From the NCBI GenBank assembly GCA_964618975.1, contig CAZUDI010000008.1, positions 1 through 64,000 of the forward strand: a DNA stretch of 64,000 nucleotides. The letters run 5' to 3'. The notes beneath the pieces are model-generated. The model ran no database searches. It was not told where the DNA came from and saw nothing but the letters and a program-made list of their open reading frames with translations. This document shows positions 42,802-52,300 of the stretch, in pieces. The translations under genes and the position numbers were made by a program. The stretch's first letter is position 1; the number at the start of each line of letters is the position of its first letter. This stretch comes from CAZUDI01 sp964618975 (lineage in GTDB: Bacteria > Desulfobacterota > Desulfomonilia > UBA1062).

Positions 42802-44031
42802 TCACATCTCCCGCGGCGTGCCCCGTTTCGGCCGACGCCGGCGCCGGCGTCGGCGTGGCCGACCAGCCTCCGCGTGGCGCCTGGCGAAGAGGGCCTCGAA
42901 CGCCTCCCCTCCCCGGGGCAAATCCCCCTCCTCGATCAGGACGCACACCTGCGCGGCGTCCGCATAGCGCGAGCGCTTTTTCAGAGACCAGCGCATCTTC
43001 CCGGTGGCGAGGGCCTCACTCATGGACTGCACGATGATGATCGTCTGCAGGCAGCCTGCGCGCAGGGACTTGGGGATGGTGATCACCAGACCCGCGGCGT
43101 TCAAGACCTCGTTGAGCTCCTTGCCCCTGTCGACCCCGCGCCCCATGTCCGCGAGTCTTTGCTGTGCCCAAGGCCAGAACATCAGGGCGTAACACAGTTC
43201 CTGGGTGGGGATACGACCCGCCTGGATGGCCCGGTCCAGGGCCTGAAGAAGCCTCTCCAGAGAGGAGAATGCCTGCGAATCCTGCACATAAAACTCGCCG
43301 ACGGTCCCCCAGATAATGGGCAGTATTCCGAAGTCCCGCATCTTGGAGATCAGCGGGCCCAGGTATCCCGATTTCACGTCCTTGTTGAGCTCTTCGAAGA
43401 GCCTGGCCCCCGAACAGGTCGCGAGCCTCTCGCGGTGGACCGCTACGGCCTGGGCCGTGGCCGCCTCGATATCGAACTGCAGCCTCACGGCATGGCGCAG
43501 CACGCGCCACATGCGCACCGGGTCATCCTGGTAGCGCACATGGGGGTCGCCGATGATGCGGACCCTTTTGTCCCGGATGTCGGCCAGCCCGCCCACGTAG
43601 TCCACGATGGAGAAATTGGCGATGTCATAGAACAGCCCGTTGATGGTGATATCGCGGCGGAAGGCGTCCTCTTCCGGGCTACCGAAGGTGTTGTTCTGGT
43701 CGATATCCTCTTCGTCGGGTTCGCGGCGAAAGGTGGCCACCTCGATAATGTTGTTGCCCTTAAAACGGATGTGGACCAGCCGGAAGCGCCGTCCGATGAG
43801 ATAGGAATTGCCGAAGAGCTTCTTGATCTGTCCGGGGTGGGCGTCGGTCACCACGTCGAAATCCTTCGGCCGTTTCTCGAGGAGGAGGTCCCGAACCGCC
43901 CCGCCCACCAGGTAGGCCTTGAATCCGTTGCGGTGCAGCCGATAGAGCACCTTCAGGGCATCCGGGTCGACCTCGCGGCGCGACATGGCGTGGGAGGATC
44001 GCTCCAGAATCACCGGTTCACAATTGCTCAT
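42802..44031 (-). CDS. pcnB: Poly(A) polymerase / tRNA nucleotidyltransferase family protein (PcnB-like)
   Basis: 409 residues from the ATG at 44031, after GAGGACGAGG. Class II nucleotidyltransferase head: GGAVRDLLLEKRPKDFDVVTDA, RRFRLVHIRF, RRDITINGLFYD, RMWRVLRHAVRL; then RNA-binding helical domains. The last 25 residues are an arginine-rich tail (RPRRRRRRRRPKRG), as in E. coli PcnB, so poly(A) polymerase is favoured over CCA-adding enzyme. It adds 3' A-tails that promote RNA decay. Overlaps the zinc protein upstream. Confidence 0.88.
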   Translation of the reverse strand: MSNCEPVILERSSHAMSRREVDPDALKVLYRLHRNGFKAYLVGGAVRDLLLEKRPKDFDVVTDAHPGQIKKLFGNSYLIGRRFRLVHIRFKGNNIIEVATFRREPDEEDIDQNNTFGSPEEDAFRRDITINGLFYDIANFSIVDYVGGLADIRDKRVRIIGDPHVRYQDDPVRMWRVLRHAVRLQFDIEAATAQAVAVHRERLATCSGARLFEELNKDVKSGYLGPLISKMRDFGILPIIWGTVGEFYVQDSQAFSSLERLLQALDRAIQAGRIPTQELCYALMFWPWAQQRLADMGRGVDRGKELNEVLNAAGLVITIPKSLRAGCLQTIIIVQSMSEALATGKMRWSLKKRSRYADAAQVCVLIEEGDLPRGGEAFEALFARRHAEAGRPRRRRRRRRPKRGTPREM

Positions 44032-44188
44032 CCTCGTCCTCATCATCTACGGGCTCCTCCCCCTGGATGCGATATCCCTCGCTGCTCCACTGGTGGAAGT
44101 CGAGATCCTTGCAGTGCCGGGAGCAAAAGGGTCGGTAGGGATTGCCCGCGTATTCCCTCCGCGCTCCGCAGACAGGGCATCTGACCAT
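44018..44188 (-). CDS. yacG: YacG-like zinc-binding protein (DNA gyrase inhibitor family)
   Basis: About 56 residues. Zinc site CPVCG plus CSRHCKDLD in the order and spacing of YacG, followed by HQWSSEGYRI and an acidic tail. YacG binds GyrB and inhibits gyrase in E. coli. The start is uncertain: ATGs at 44188, 44212 and 44233 are in frame and none has an ideal ribosome site. Overlaps pcnB by fourteen bases. Confidence 0.8.
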   Translation of the reverse strand: MVRCPVCGARREYAGNPYRPFCSRHCKDLDFHQWSSEGYRIQGEEPVDDEDEDEQL

Positions 44189-44346
44189 CAGCGTTCTTTT
44201 CTCAGGACACATTCCCTTGTCATTCCTTGTCATCTAATGGCAATCATCTTCTGAACTGCGTATATAGCACCCGGGGGGGCTTGTCAAATCACCATATCTA
44301 CCGATGACGGCGCGTGGAGATTTCTTGATCTTCGGTAAGATTTCTA

Positions 44347-44376
44347 TTGACTTCACATACTAAGAATGTTTTTTAT
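44347..44376 (+). promoter_or_regulatory. Putative promoter of the TetR gene
   Basis: TTGACT, 18-base spacer, TTTTAT, in a distinctly AT-rich 120 bases before the TetR start. The following TTGATCAAATCTAATTG is a loose inverted repeat that could be an autoregulatory operator. Confidence 0.4.
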
Positions 44377-44412
44377 GTCATAGTTGATCAAATCTAATTG
44401 TGGAATGAGGTC

Positions 44413-45057
44413 ATGCAAAAAAAAGTACGACGCAAAAGACAGATCCAGAGAAACCGGACCATTATCCTGCGGTCGGCCCGCAGTCTGTTTCACAAGAAGG
44501 GTTTCTACGCCACCACCATGGAGGATATCGCCCAGCATTCGGGCTTTGACCGGAGGACCATCTACAACCACTTCACCAACAAAGAGGACATCTTCGCCGC
44601 CCTCATCTCCGGCATCCTTACTGACATGACGGAGGTCTACGACGAGATCACCTCCCAGGAAGAACTCAACGCCCTCGACAAACTCAGACGCCTCGTGGTC
44701 AGCCTCCTGGACCTCTATATCGAGAACTCACAGTTGCTGAGCATCTTCATGTCCGAGTACGACACCGGCACCAAGAAGAAAAAACGGCAGACCTCCACCT
44801 TCATGCTGACCAATGTCCAGGCCTACAAGGACATCGATTCCCGCCTGACCAGGCTCATCGAGGAGGCCCAGGAGGCCGACCTGCTCGTGGACGTGCACCC
44901 CTACATCCTGGCCGGCGTGCTCAACGAACTCGTACTGCGCAGCGTCATGGTCCTGAACGACTCCCCCAAAACCATCAACAAGGACCGCATCATCCAGGAT
45001 ATCCTCCTGGTCATCGAGGGCAACGTCATCAAGAGCGGGACCCCGCTGAGACAATAA
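44413..45057 (+). CDS. TetR/AcrR-family transcriptional regulator
   Basis: 214 residues from the ATG at 44413. N-terminal helix-turn-helix at about 8-55 (SARSLFHKKGFYATTMEDIAQHSGFDRRTIYNHFTNKEDIFAAL), followed by an all-helical ligand/dimer domain. No effector-specific motif visible. It stands alone: flanked by the divergent yacG-pcnB operon and by the groEL terminator region, so its target is not obvious; it may control the divergent operon or act elsewhere. Confidence 0.9.
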   Translation: MQKKVRRKRQIQRNRTIILRSARSLFHKKGFYATTMEDIAQHSGFDRRTIYNHFTNKEDIFAALISGILTDMTEVYDEITSQEELNALDKLRRLVVSLLDLYIENSQLLSIFMSEYDTGTKKKKRQTSTFMLTNVQAYKDIDSRLTRLIEEAQEADLLVDVHPYILAGVLNELVLRSVMVLNDSPKTINKDRIIQDILLVIEGNVIKSGTPLRQ

Positions 45058-45112
45058 CCCCGTCCTGGTCCGTCGGCTGAGACCAGGCGGACCCGCGCCG
45101 CGGCAGCACCTC

Positions 45113-45170
45113 AATCATGGGGACAGCCCCCCCTCGATGCCGGCGGCGGGGAATTCGACCCATAGCGATC
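45113..45170 (+). repeat. Dispersed palindromic repeat, copy 9 (ATGGG subfamily, internally shortened)
   Basis: AATCATGGGGACAGCCCC, then GCCGGCGGCGGGGAA and TTCGACCCATAGCGATC. The first hairpin is almost lost but the outer stem ATGGG/CCCAT remains. Between the TetR stop and the groEL terminator. Confidence 0.7.
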
Positions 45171-45225
45171 CCCCCCCAGTCCTCAGACCCGCGCCCCAAC
45201 CGGTCCACCATGAGGGACGCTTTCT

Positions 45226-45298
45226 TCACTCAGGGGTATGAGCCCCGGCTCAAGCCCCGGTCACGCCCTCAAGCCGCCTGCGGCGAGGCGTGACCGGG
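45226..45298 (+). repeat. Dispersed palindromic repeat, copy 10 (remodelled into a long hairpin)
   Basis: Begins TCACTCAGGGGTATGA like the family, then forms CCCGGTCACGCC (45256-45267) pairing perfectly with GGCGTGACCGGG (45287-45298), with GCCGC-CT-GCGGC nested inside. The family 3' arm is missing. It stands just beyond the groEL terminator. Confidence 0.65.
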
Positions 45299-45310
45299 AG
45301 GAGACAAAAG

Positions 45311-45339
45311 AAGGGGGCCGGCTTTTAGCCGGCCCCCTT
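45311..45339 (-). terminator. Intrinsic terminator of groES-groEL
   Basis: AAGGGGGCCGGCT, three-base loop, then the exact complement. On the minus strand it is followed by CTTTTGT. It lies 28 bases past the groEL stop. Confidence 0.85.
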
Positions 45340-45366
45340 GGGTGATTCGAATGAACTAGGCAGCGC

Positions 45367-47016
<1,650 letters not shown>

Positions 47017-47032
47017 CTGTCTTCCCCCTTTA

Positions 47033-47320
47033 TTATTCGACTATCCCGAGGATGTCGTCCTCTCTGAGAATCAGCATCTCCTGGCCTTCGATCTTGACAT
47101 CGGTTCCGCCGTACTTGGAAAAGAGGACCTTGTCGCCCTGCTTCACATCCATGGGAATGAGTTTTCCGTCTTCCGTACGCTTGCCGCCACCGACCGCCAT
47201 CACCACGCCCATCTGGGGCTTCTCTTTGGCCGTATCGGGGATAATGATCCCGCCGGAGGTCTTCTCCTCCTCCTCGATCCTCTTGACCAGCACTCTGTCA
47301 TGCAGTGGTCTAACACTCAT
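47033..47320 (-). CDS. groS: Co-chaperonin GroES (10 kDa)
   Basis: 95 residues, full length. VRPLHDRVLVKRIEEEEKTSGGIIIPDTAKEKP with the mobile loop, and the C-terminal EGQEMLILREDDILGIVE. Caps GroEL. A strong AAAGGAGG ribosome site precedes the ATG. Transcribed from the CIRCE-controlled promoter immediately upstream. Confidence 0.98.
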   Translation of the reverse strand: MSVRPLHDRVLVKRIEEEEKTSGGIIIPDTAKEKPQMGVVMAVGGGKRTEDGKLIPMDVKQGDKVLFSKYGGTDVKIEGQEMLILREDDILGIVE

Positions 47321-47345
47321 ACCGTTCCTCCTTTGTAGGGTATTA

Positions 47346-47372
47346 TTAGCACTCTGTTCTATTGAGTGCTAA
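47346..47372 (-). promoter_or_regulatory. CIRCE operator (HrcA-binding site)
   Basis: Exact TTAGCACTC, nine-base spacer, GAGTGCTAA: a perfect CIRCE element. It overlaps the expected transcription start of groES, so HrcA would block initiation until heat shock. hrcA itself is not in the window. Confidence 0.96.
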
Positions 47373-47374
47373 CA

Positions 47375-47403
47375 GGGATACCGGGAATGCAGTAAAAATT
47401 CAA
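47375..47403 (-). promoter_or_regulatory. groES-groEL promoter
   Basis: Minus strand TTGAAT (47403-47398), 17-base spacer, TATCCC (47380-47375), ending two bases before CIRCE. Geometry fits sigma-70 transcription repressed through CIRCE. Confidence 0.65.
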
Positions 47404-47654
47404 GCCCCATGACAAAGCCTGGCACAGTATCTGATTCAATGCGCTTCTCGTGCCGGCCCATGACATTCGAATAGCTAAATATTGCTTCGTTTTTCTCTCC
47501 ATTTCGCCCGGCTATTCCCATCGGAGGCCTAGCCCCCCCTCCAGCACATGGGCATGGGGGATAAAGGATGCTCGTTGGCATAACCGTGCCGAGTCCATCC
47601 CCTGGGCGCAAACATTTGACAATACCTCCCGCGCTATGCCAAGATCCTCCCGTA

Positions 47655-47731
47655 AATCAAGGGACTCCCAGGGCAAGCCCTGGCCACCCCTTGAGGCCGT
47701 AAGCCGCAAGGGCCTGCGGGCAAAGCGATAA
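47655..47731 (+). repeat. Dispersed palindromic repeat, copy 11
   Basis: AATCAAGGGACTCC, CCAGGGCAAGCCCTGG (first hairpin perfect), CCCCTTGAGGCCGTAAG then CCGCAAGGG, and GGGCAAAGCGATAAGAA. The middle arm pairs as CCCTTG/CAAGGG. It lies 22 bases before the next gene; the rest of the 47404-47654 gap shows only a lone TTGACA at 47616. Confidence 0.75.
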
Positions 47732-47752
47732 GAACCGTGTAAGGACGTGCAT

Positions 47753-48523
47753 ATGAAACACCTCCAGGGAATCGGTCTCGGCATCACGCTGCTGGCGCTG
47801 TCGGTTGTGACCTATTACATCCATTTTCTGATCTTTCGCGATGCCCACCACATCTTCATCTATATGATCGGGGACGTGGGTTTCGTCTTCATCGAGGTCC
47901 TGCTCGTGACCCTGATCATCGACCAACTTCTGGAGCGCCGCGACCGGCAGAACCGTCTGGAGAAGCTCAATATGCTGATCGGCGTCTTCTTCAGCGAGAT
48001 AGGCACCGAGCTTCTGACCTATTTTTCCAAGCTCGACCCCCATCTCGACCAGATCCAGAAGGAGCTCGTCGTGCGCACAGACTGGTCGGAGAGGGAATTC
48101 TTCCGGGTCAGCCGCAGCCTGAACGCCTATACCCACAAGGTGGAACCCGACAAGCTCGAGCTGGAAAAACTCCGGCAGTTCCTTATCGATCAGCGCCGCT
48201 TCCTGCTGGCCCTGCTGGAGAATCCCAACCTCATCGAACACGAGACCTTCACCGAGCTCCTGCGCAGTGTCTTCCATCTCGCCGAAGAGCTCAAATTCAG
48301 AGACTGCTTTGCGGAGCTGCCCGGGGAGGACCTCTCGCACCTGGCCGGGGACATCGACCGGGCCTACGGGTTGCTGGTGCGGGAATGGCTCGCCTACATG
48401 CAGCACCTCAAAGACAACTTCCCCTATTTTTTCTCGCTGGCCATGCGCACGAACCCCTTCGACAAGCAGGCCAGCGTGATCGTGGCCGCAAGCGCGCAGG
48501 GGAGCGGGACATGCACACCTTGA
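47753..48523 (+). CDS. Two-helix membrane protein with cytoplasmic helical domain, unknown function
   Basis: 256 residues from the ATG at 47753, with AAGGA seven bases upstream. Two membrane helices (about 6-28 and 40-58: GIGLGITLLALSVVTYYIHF, GFVFIEVLLVTLIIDQLL), then a long charged helical region (LERRDRQNRLEKLNMLIGVFFSEIGTELL onward) likely cytoplasmic. No enzymatic motif. I know similar uncharacterised proteins in anaerobic Proteobacteria only in general shape. mntP follows 81 bases downstream on the same strand. Confidence 0.7.
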   Translation: MKHLQGIGLGITLLALSVVTYYIHFLIFRDAHHIFIYMIGDVGFVFIEVLLVTLIIDQLLERRDRQNRLEKLNMLIGVFFSEIGTELLTYFSKLDPHLDQIQKELVVRTDWSEREFFRVSRSLNAYTHKVEPDKLELEKLRQFLIDQRRFLLALLENPNLIEHETFTELLRSVFHLAEELKFRDCFAELPGEDLSHLAGDIDRAYGLLVREWLAYMQHLKDNFPYFFSLAMRTNPFDKQASVIVAASAQGSGTCTP

Positions 48524-48604
48524 GGTCCCTCACGCTCATCCCCAGACCTTGCGAGGCATGGCGGCCTGTCCCCCTACGGCTGTGGGTCTTGAGCGGGCCC
48601 GCGG

Positions 48605-49189
48605 GTGCCCCCGGGAGAATCTGACACGGACCTGCTCACGATTCTCCTGATCGCCTTCGGCCTGGCCATGGATGCCTTTGCCGTGTCCATCACCTGCGGC
48701 CTGACCATGCAGGAACTCCGGGTGCGCCATGCCCTCAGGATTGCCCTCTTCTTCGGTGTCTTCCAGGCCCTCATGCCGATTGCGGGCTTCCTGGCCGGAC
48801 TGAGCATCCGCGAAACCCTCGCCGCCTTCGACCACTGGATCGCCTTCGTCCTCCTGAGCCTCATCGGGTTCAAGATGATCTACGAGGCCCGCCACATGGA
48901 CGCCGATGAGCGCGAGATGAACCCCGACGATATCCTCCTCATCCTCACCCTGGCACTTGCCACGAGCATCGATGCCCTGGCGGTGGGCGTGAGCCTGTCC
49001 TGCCTCAACATCTCCATCTATTACCCTGCGCTCATTATCGGGGCCGTGACCTTTACCCTGTCGCTGGTGGGCGTTTTCATTGGTGAACGCGTCGGACACC
49101 TCTTCGAAAGAAAGATCGAGATCCTGGGTGGCCTCATCCTCATCGGCATCGGCCTCAAGATCCTCTGGGAACACCTGCTGGGGACCTGA
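48605..49189 (+). CDS. mntP: Manganese efflux pump MntP
   Basis: 194 residues from a GTG at 48605; a later non-ATG start after GGGAGAA is possible because the first MntP-like residue is about ten codons in. Six membrane helices with the two MntP signature helices carrying buried aspartates, GLAMDAFAVSI and TSIDALAVGVSL. Exports Mn(II) across the inner membrane. No yybP-ykoY manganese riboswitch is visible in the short upstream gap. Confidence 0.9.
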   Translation: MPPGESDTDLLTILLIAFGLAMDAFAVSITCGLTMQELRVRHALRIALFFGVFQALMPIAGFLAGLSIRETLAAFDHWIAFVLLSLIGFKMIYEARHMDADEREMNPDDILLILTLALATSIDALAVGVSLSCLNISIYYPALIIGAVTFTLSLVGVFIGERVGHLFERKIEILGGLILIGIGLKILWEHLLGT

Positions 49190-49370
49190 AGCCCTGCCCT
49201 TCCTTGACGCTGCAAGAAGCAAGGGAAGGCGACCAAACCCGGAATGACTCCGGGCGCTGAGCTGCACGTTGATGCAGCCCGCGGAATATGGTATGCGCTT
49301 CCCAGATCCGTAAACACCCAGAGAACCGTGGCATCCCGTGATCCCATGCACTGCAGAGAGGGGATGAGAT

Positions 49371-52300
49371 GTGCTCTATGTCGGCATAGATGTTGGGAGC
49401 TCCTACCTCAAGCTCTGGACCGAGGATGCCGGCGGCGATGTGGTCCTGCGCGAGAGCGTGCGCCATCGCGGCGCGCCTGGCGCGATCATTTCCTTAAAAC
49501 TCGCCCCCCTGTCCCGTCAGCCCCTGGCCGTGGCCCTTTCAGGCAATATCCACGGCCGCGCCCTGGAGGCCTGGCGGGTAGACGGACTGACGGCCGAGGT
49601 CGCCTTCCTGCGTCAGGCGGGCCCGAGGCGCCGCCTCATGATCCTCGGGGCCGAGCATATCGAGCTGGTGCGCTTCGACGCCCACGGTTCCATCCTGGAC
49701 TATCACGCCAACTCCGCCTGTGCTGCCGGCACGGGGTCGTTCCTGGACGAGCAGCTCGAGCGACTGGGGATCACCCCCGCCGAGGTGGCCACCCTCCCGC
49801 TCATCAGCGACGCCCCTCCCATTGCCAGCCGCTGCGCGGTCTTCGCCAAGACCGACCTCATCCACCACCAGCAGGCCGGCGCCTCCCGCGAGGCCCTCTA
49901 CAACGGGCTCTGCAAGGGGCTCGTGAGTTCCGCGCTCAAAACCCTCTTCGAGGGGGGGGTGCCCGACGGCGAGGATCTCCTGATCACCGGCGGCCTGGTC
50001 GAAAATCCACACATCCGCCATTTCCTCCGGCGCACCCTGCCGAGAGCGCACCTGGCCGAGGATGCCACCTATTCCCGCGCCCGGGGGCTGTGTCACATGG
50101 CCAGACACGCGCCCCAGGACACCAACACCTTCCTGGCCTGCCTGGAAAACCTCGAGCCACCATCCTTCGAGGACACCCGCAACGCCCCCCTTCAAGGCGC
50201 TCGCGATTTCCCCACACAGGACCTGGCCCGCCGCAAAGACGCCTGCGGCAACGAGCTCTGGCACGATCTCGCCTGTGGCGAGCGCTTAGCGCTCTTTCTG
50301 GGCGTGGACATCGGTTCCACCTCCACCAAGGCGGTGCTCATGGACCCTAAGGGCCGCATCCGGATGGATATCTACCGCCGCACCGCCGGCGACCCCATCG
50401 CCGCCACGCGACATCTGCTGGACGGCATCGCCGCCCTGTGCCGGGAGCGCTCCGCGGACTGCCGCATCCAGGGCTGCGCCACCACCGGCTCGGGCCGCAA
50501 GCTCATCGGCGAGGTCATCGGTGCCGACCTCATCGTCAACGAGATCACGGCGCATGCCGCCGGCGCATGCCTGACCGACCCCGGGGTGGAGACCATCTTC
50601 GAGATCGGCGGTCAGGACGCCAAGTTCATCCGCCTGGCCGACGGCCACATCGCGGACGTCAACATGAACTATGTCTGCGCCGCCGGCACAGGCTCCTTCA
50701 TCGAAGAGCAGGCCATAACCCTGGGGTTCAAGCTGGACGAGATCGGAAAACGCTGCCTGGGTCAGGTACCGCCGCCCAACTCGGACCGCTTCACGGTCTT
50801 CATGAACCAGGAGGTCAACCGCCAGCTGGCCGGCGGCCAGGACCGGGAGCGCATCATGGCCGGGGTCCTGATGGCGGTGTGCCGCAACTATCTCAACAAG
50901 GTAGTGGGCAGCCGGCCCTACTCCCGGGCGCGCCTCGTCTTTCAGGGGGCCACGGCCCGCAACCACGCCCTGGTAGCCGCCATGGAGTCCCTCACCGGGG
51001 CGCGTGTCCATGTGAGCCCCTTCTGCCATGTGACGGGCGCCCTGGGCGCGGCACGCCTCGTGCAGCAGCGCCTGAAAGGAAAGAGCACCTTCACAGGTCT
51101 GACCCTCAAAGAGGTGACTCTTACGGAACGCATTTGCAAGGGCTGCGAAAATGCCTGCCGCATCAGCATGATCAAACGCAACTCTCAGCGCATCTCCTGG
51201 GGTTACCTCTGCGGCCGGGAACCGGGCGCGGCAAAGCCGACGGAGAAAAACCCCGCCCTGACGCTGAGGGACACGCTCCTGAAGGGCTCAGCCCCACCGG
51301 CGCCCCAGGGCATGCGCCTCCTCGTCCCGGGCATAGGCCTCAACGAGGAACTCACCCCCCTGTGGAATGCCCTGGCAGTGGCCTCAGACCTGGCTATCGA
51401 GGTCGTCACCCCTCCGACCTCACGGCTGCGGGAAGAGATCGAGCACCTCGCCGCCGGCGATTTCTGTTATCCGATCAAGGTGTGCCTGGCGGCCGCCGCC
51501 GCACTGCGCCGCGCGCACCCTGCAGAGCTGATTCTCACGCCCTTCCTGGTGCAGGACCTGCGCGACCCCCGGATCTCCCCGCGCAGCATGTACTGCCCCT
51601 TCATCACCGCCTGGCCCGCCTTCCTGGAAAACGCGCGCACCGTGCATGCGGTGATCGATCTGAGCCAGCCTCTCAGTTCTCAGGCGCGTCTTTTCCGGCA
51701 GGCGCTGCAAGCGGCGCACCTGAGGGTTCCCCGCCTGTCACGCATCGAGCAGGGCTTCCGGGAGGGCCTGGCGGAACTAAAGCACTACCGCCGTGAGCTC
51801 ACCCGGCAGGGTCGTGAGCTCTGCCGCGAACGTCAGGCGCCCGTGATCGTGCTGGTCGGGCGACCGTACAACCTCTACCACCCCATCCTCAACCTGGGCC
51901 TGCCCGAGCTCCTGGGCTCGCTGGGAATCAGCGTGATCCCCATGGACATCCTCGAGGACACGGTCACCAATGCGGACGTGGTGGCACGCTTTCCCGACAT
52001 GTACTGGCAGCAGGGGCAGCGCATCCTGAGAAAGGCGCTCACTATCGCCAGGATTCCCAATTTTTATCCGCTCTTTCTGACCAACTTCTCCTGCGGCCCC
52101 GATTCGTTCATCATGACCTATTGCGAGGAGGTCTCCCGCGGCAAGCCCTACATGATCCTCGAGCTCGACGAGCACGGCTCCGTCACCGGCTATGGCACGC
52201 GCATCGAGGCCTTTGCCGACATGATCGCCCACCACCGGGCAGACCCTGCCGCTGCGGCGCCCCTGCGGCGACGGCGCATCCTGACCGACCTCGAAGCCTC

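Noticed and set aside
47616..47644. TTGACA at 47616 as a promoter for the membrane protein gene at 47753
   Set aside because: The best -10 candidate (CAAGAT at 18 bases) matches poorly, so it is not listed.
48524..48604. yybP-ykoY manganese riboswitch upstream of mntP
   Set aside because: The 81-base gap is too short and lacks the conserved core of that riboswitch.
49183..49233. Further copy of the dispersed repeat after mntP
   Set aside because: Only CTGCAAGAAGCAAGGGAAGG and GCGACC resemble the middle arm; both outer arms are missing, so it cannot be called.
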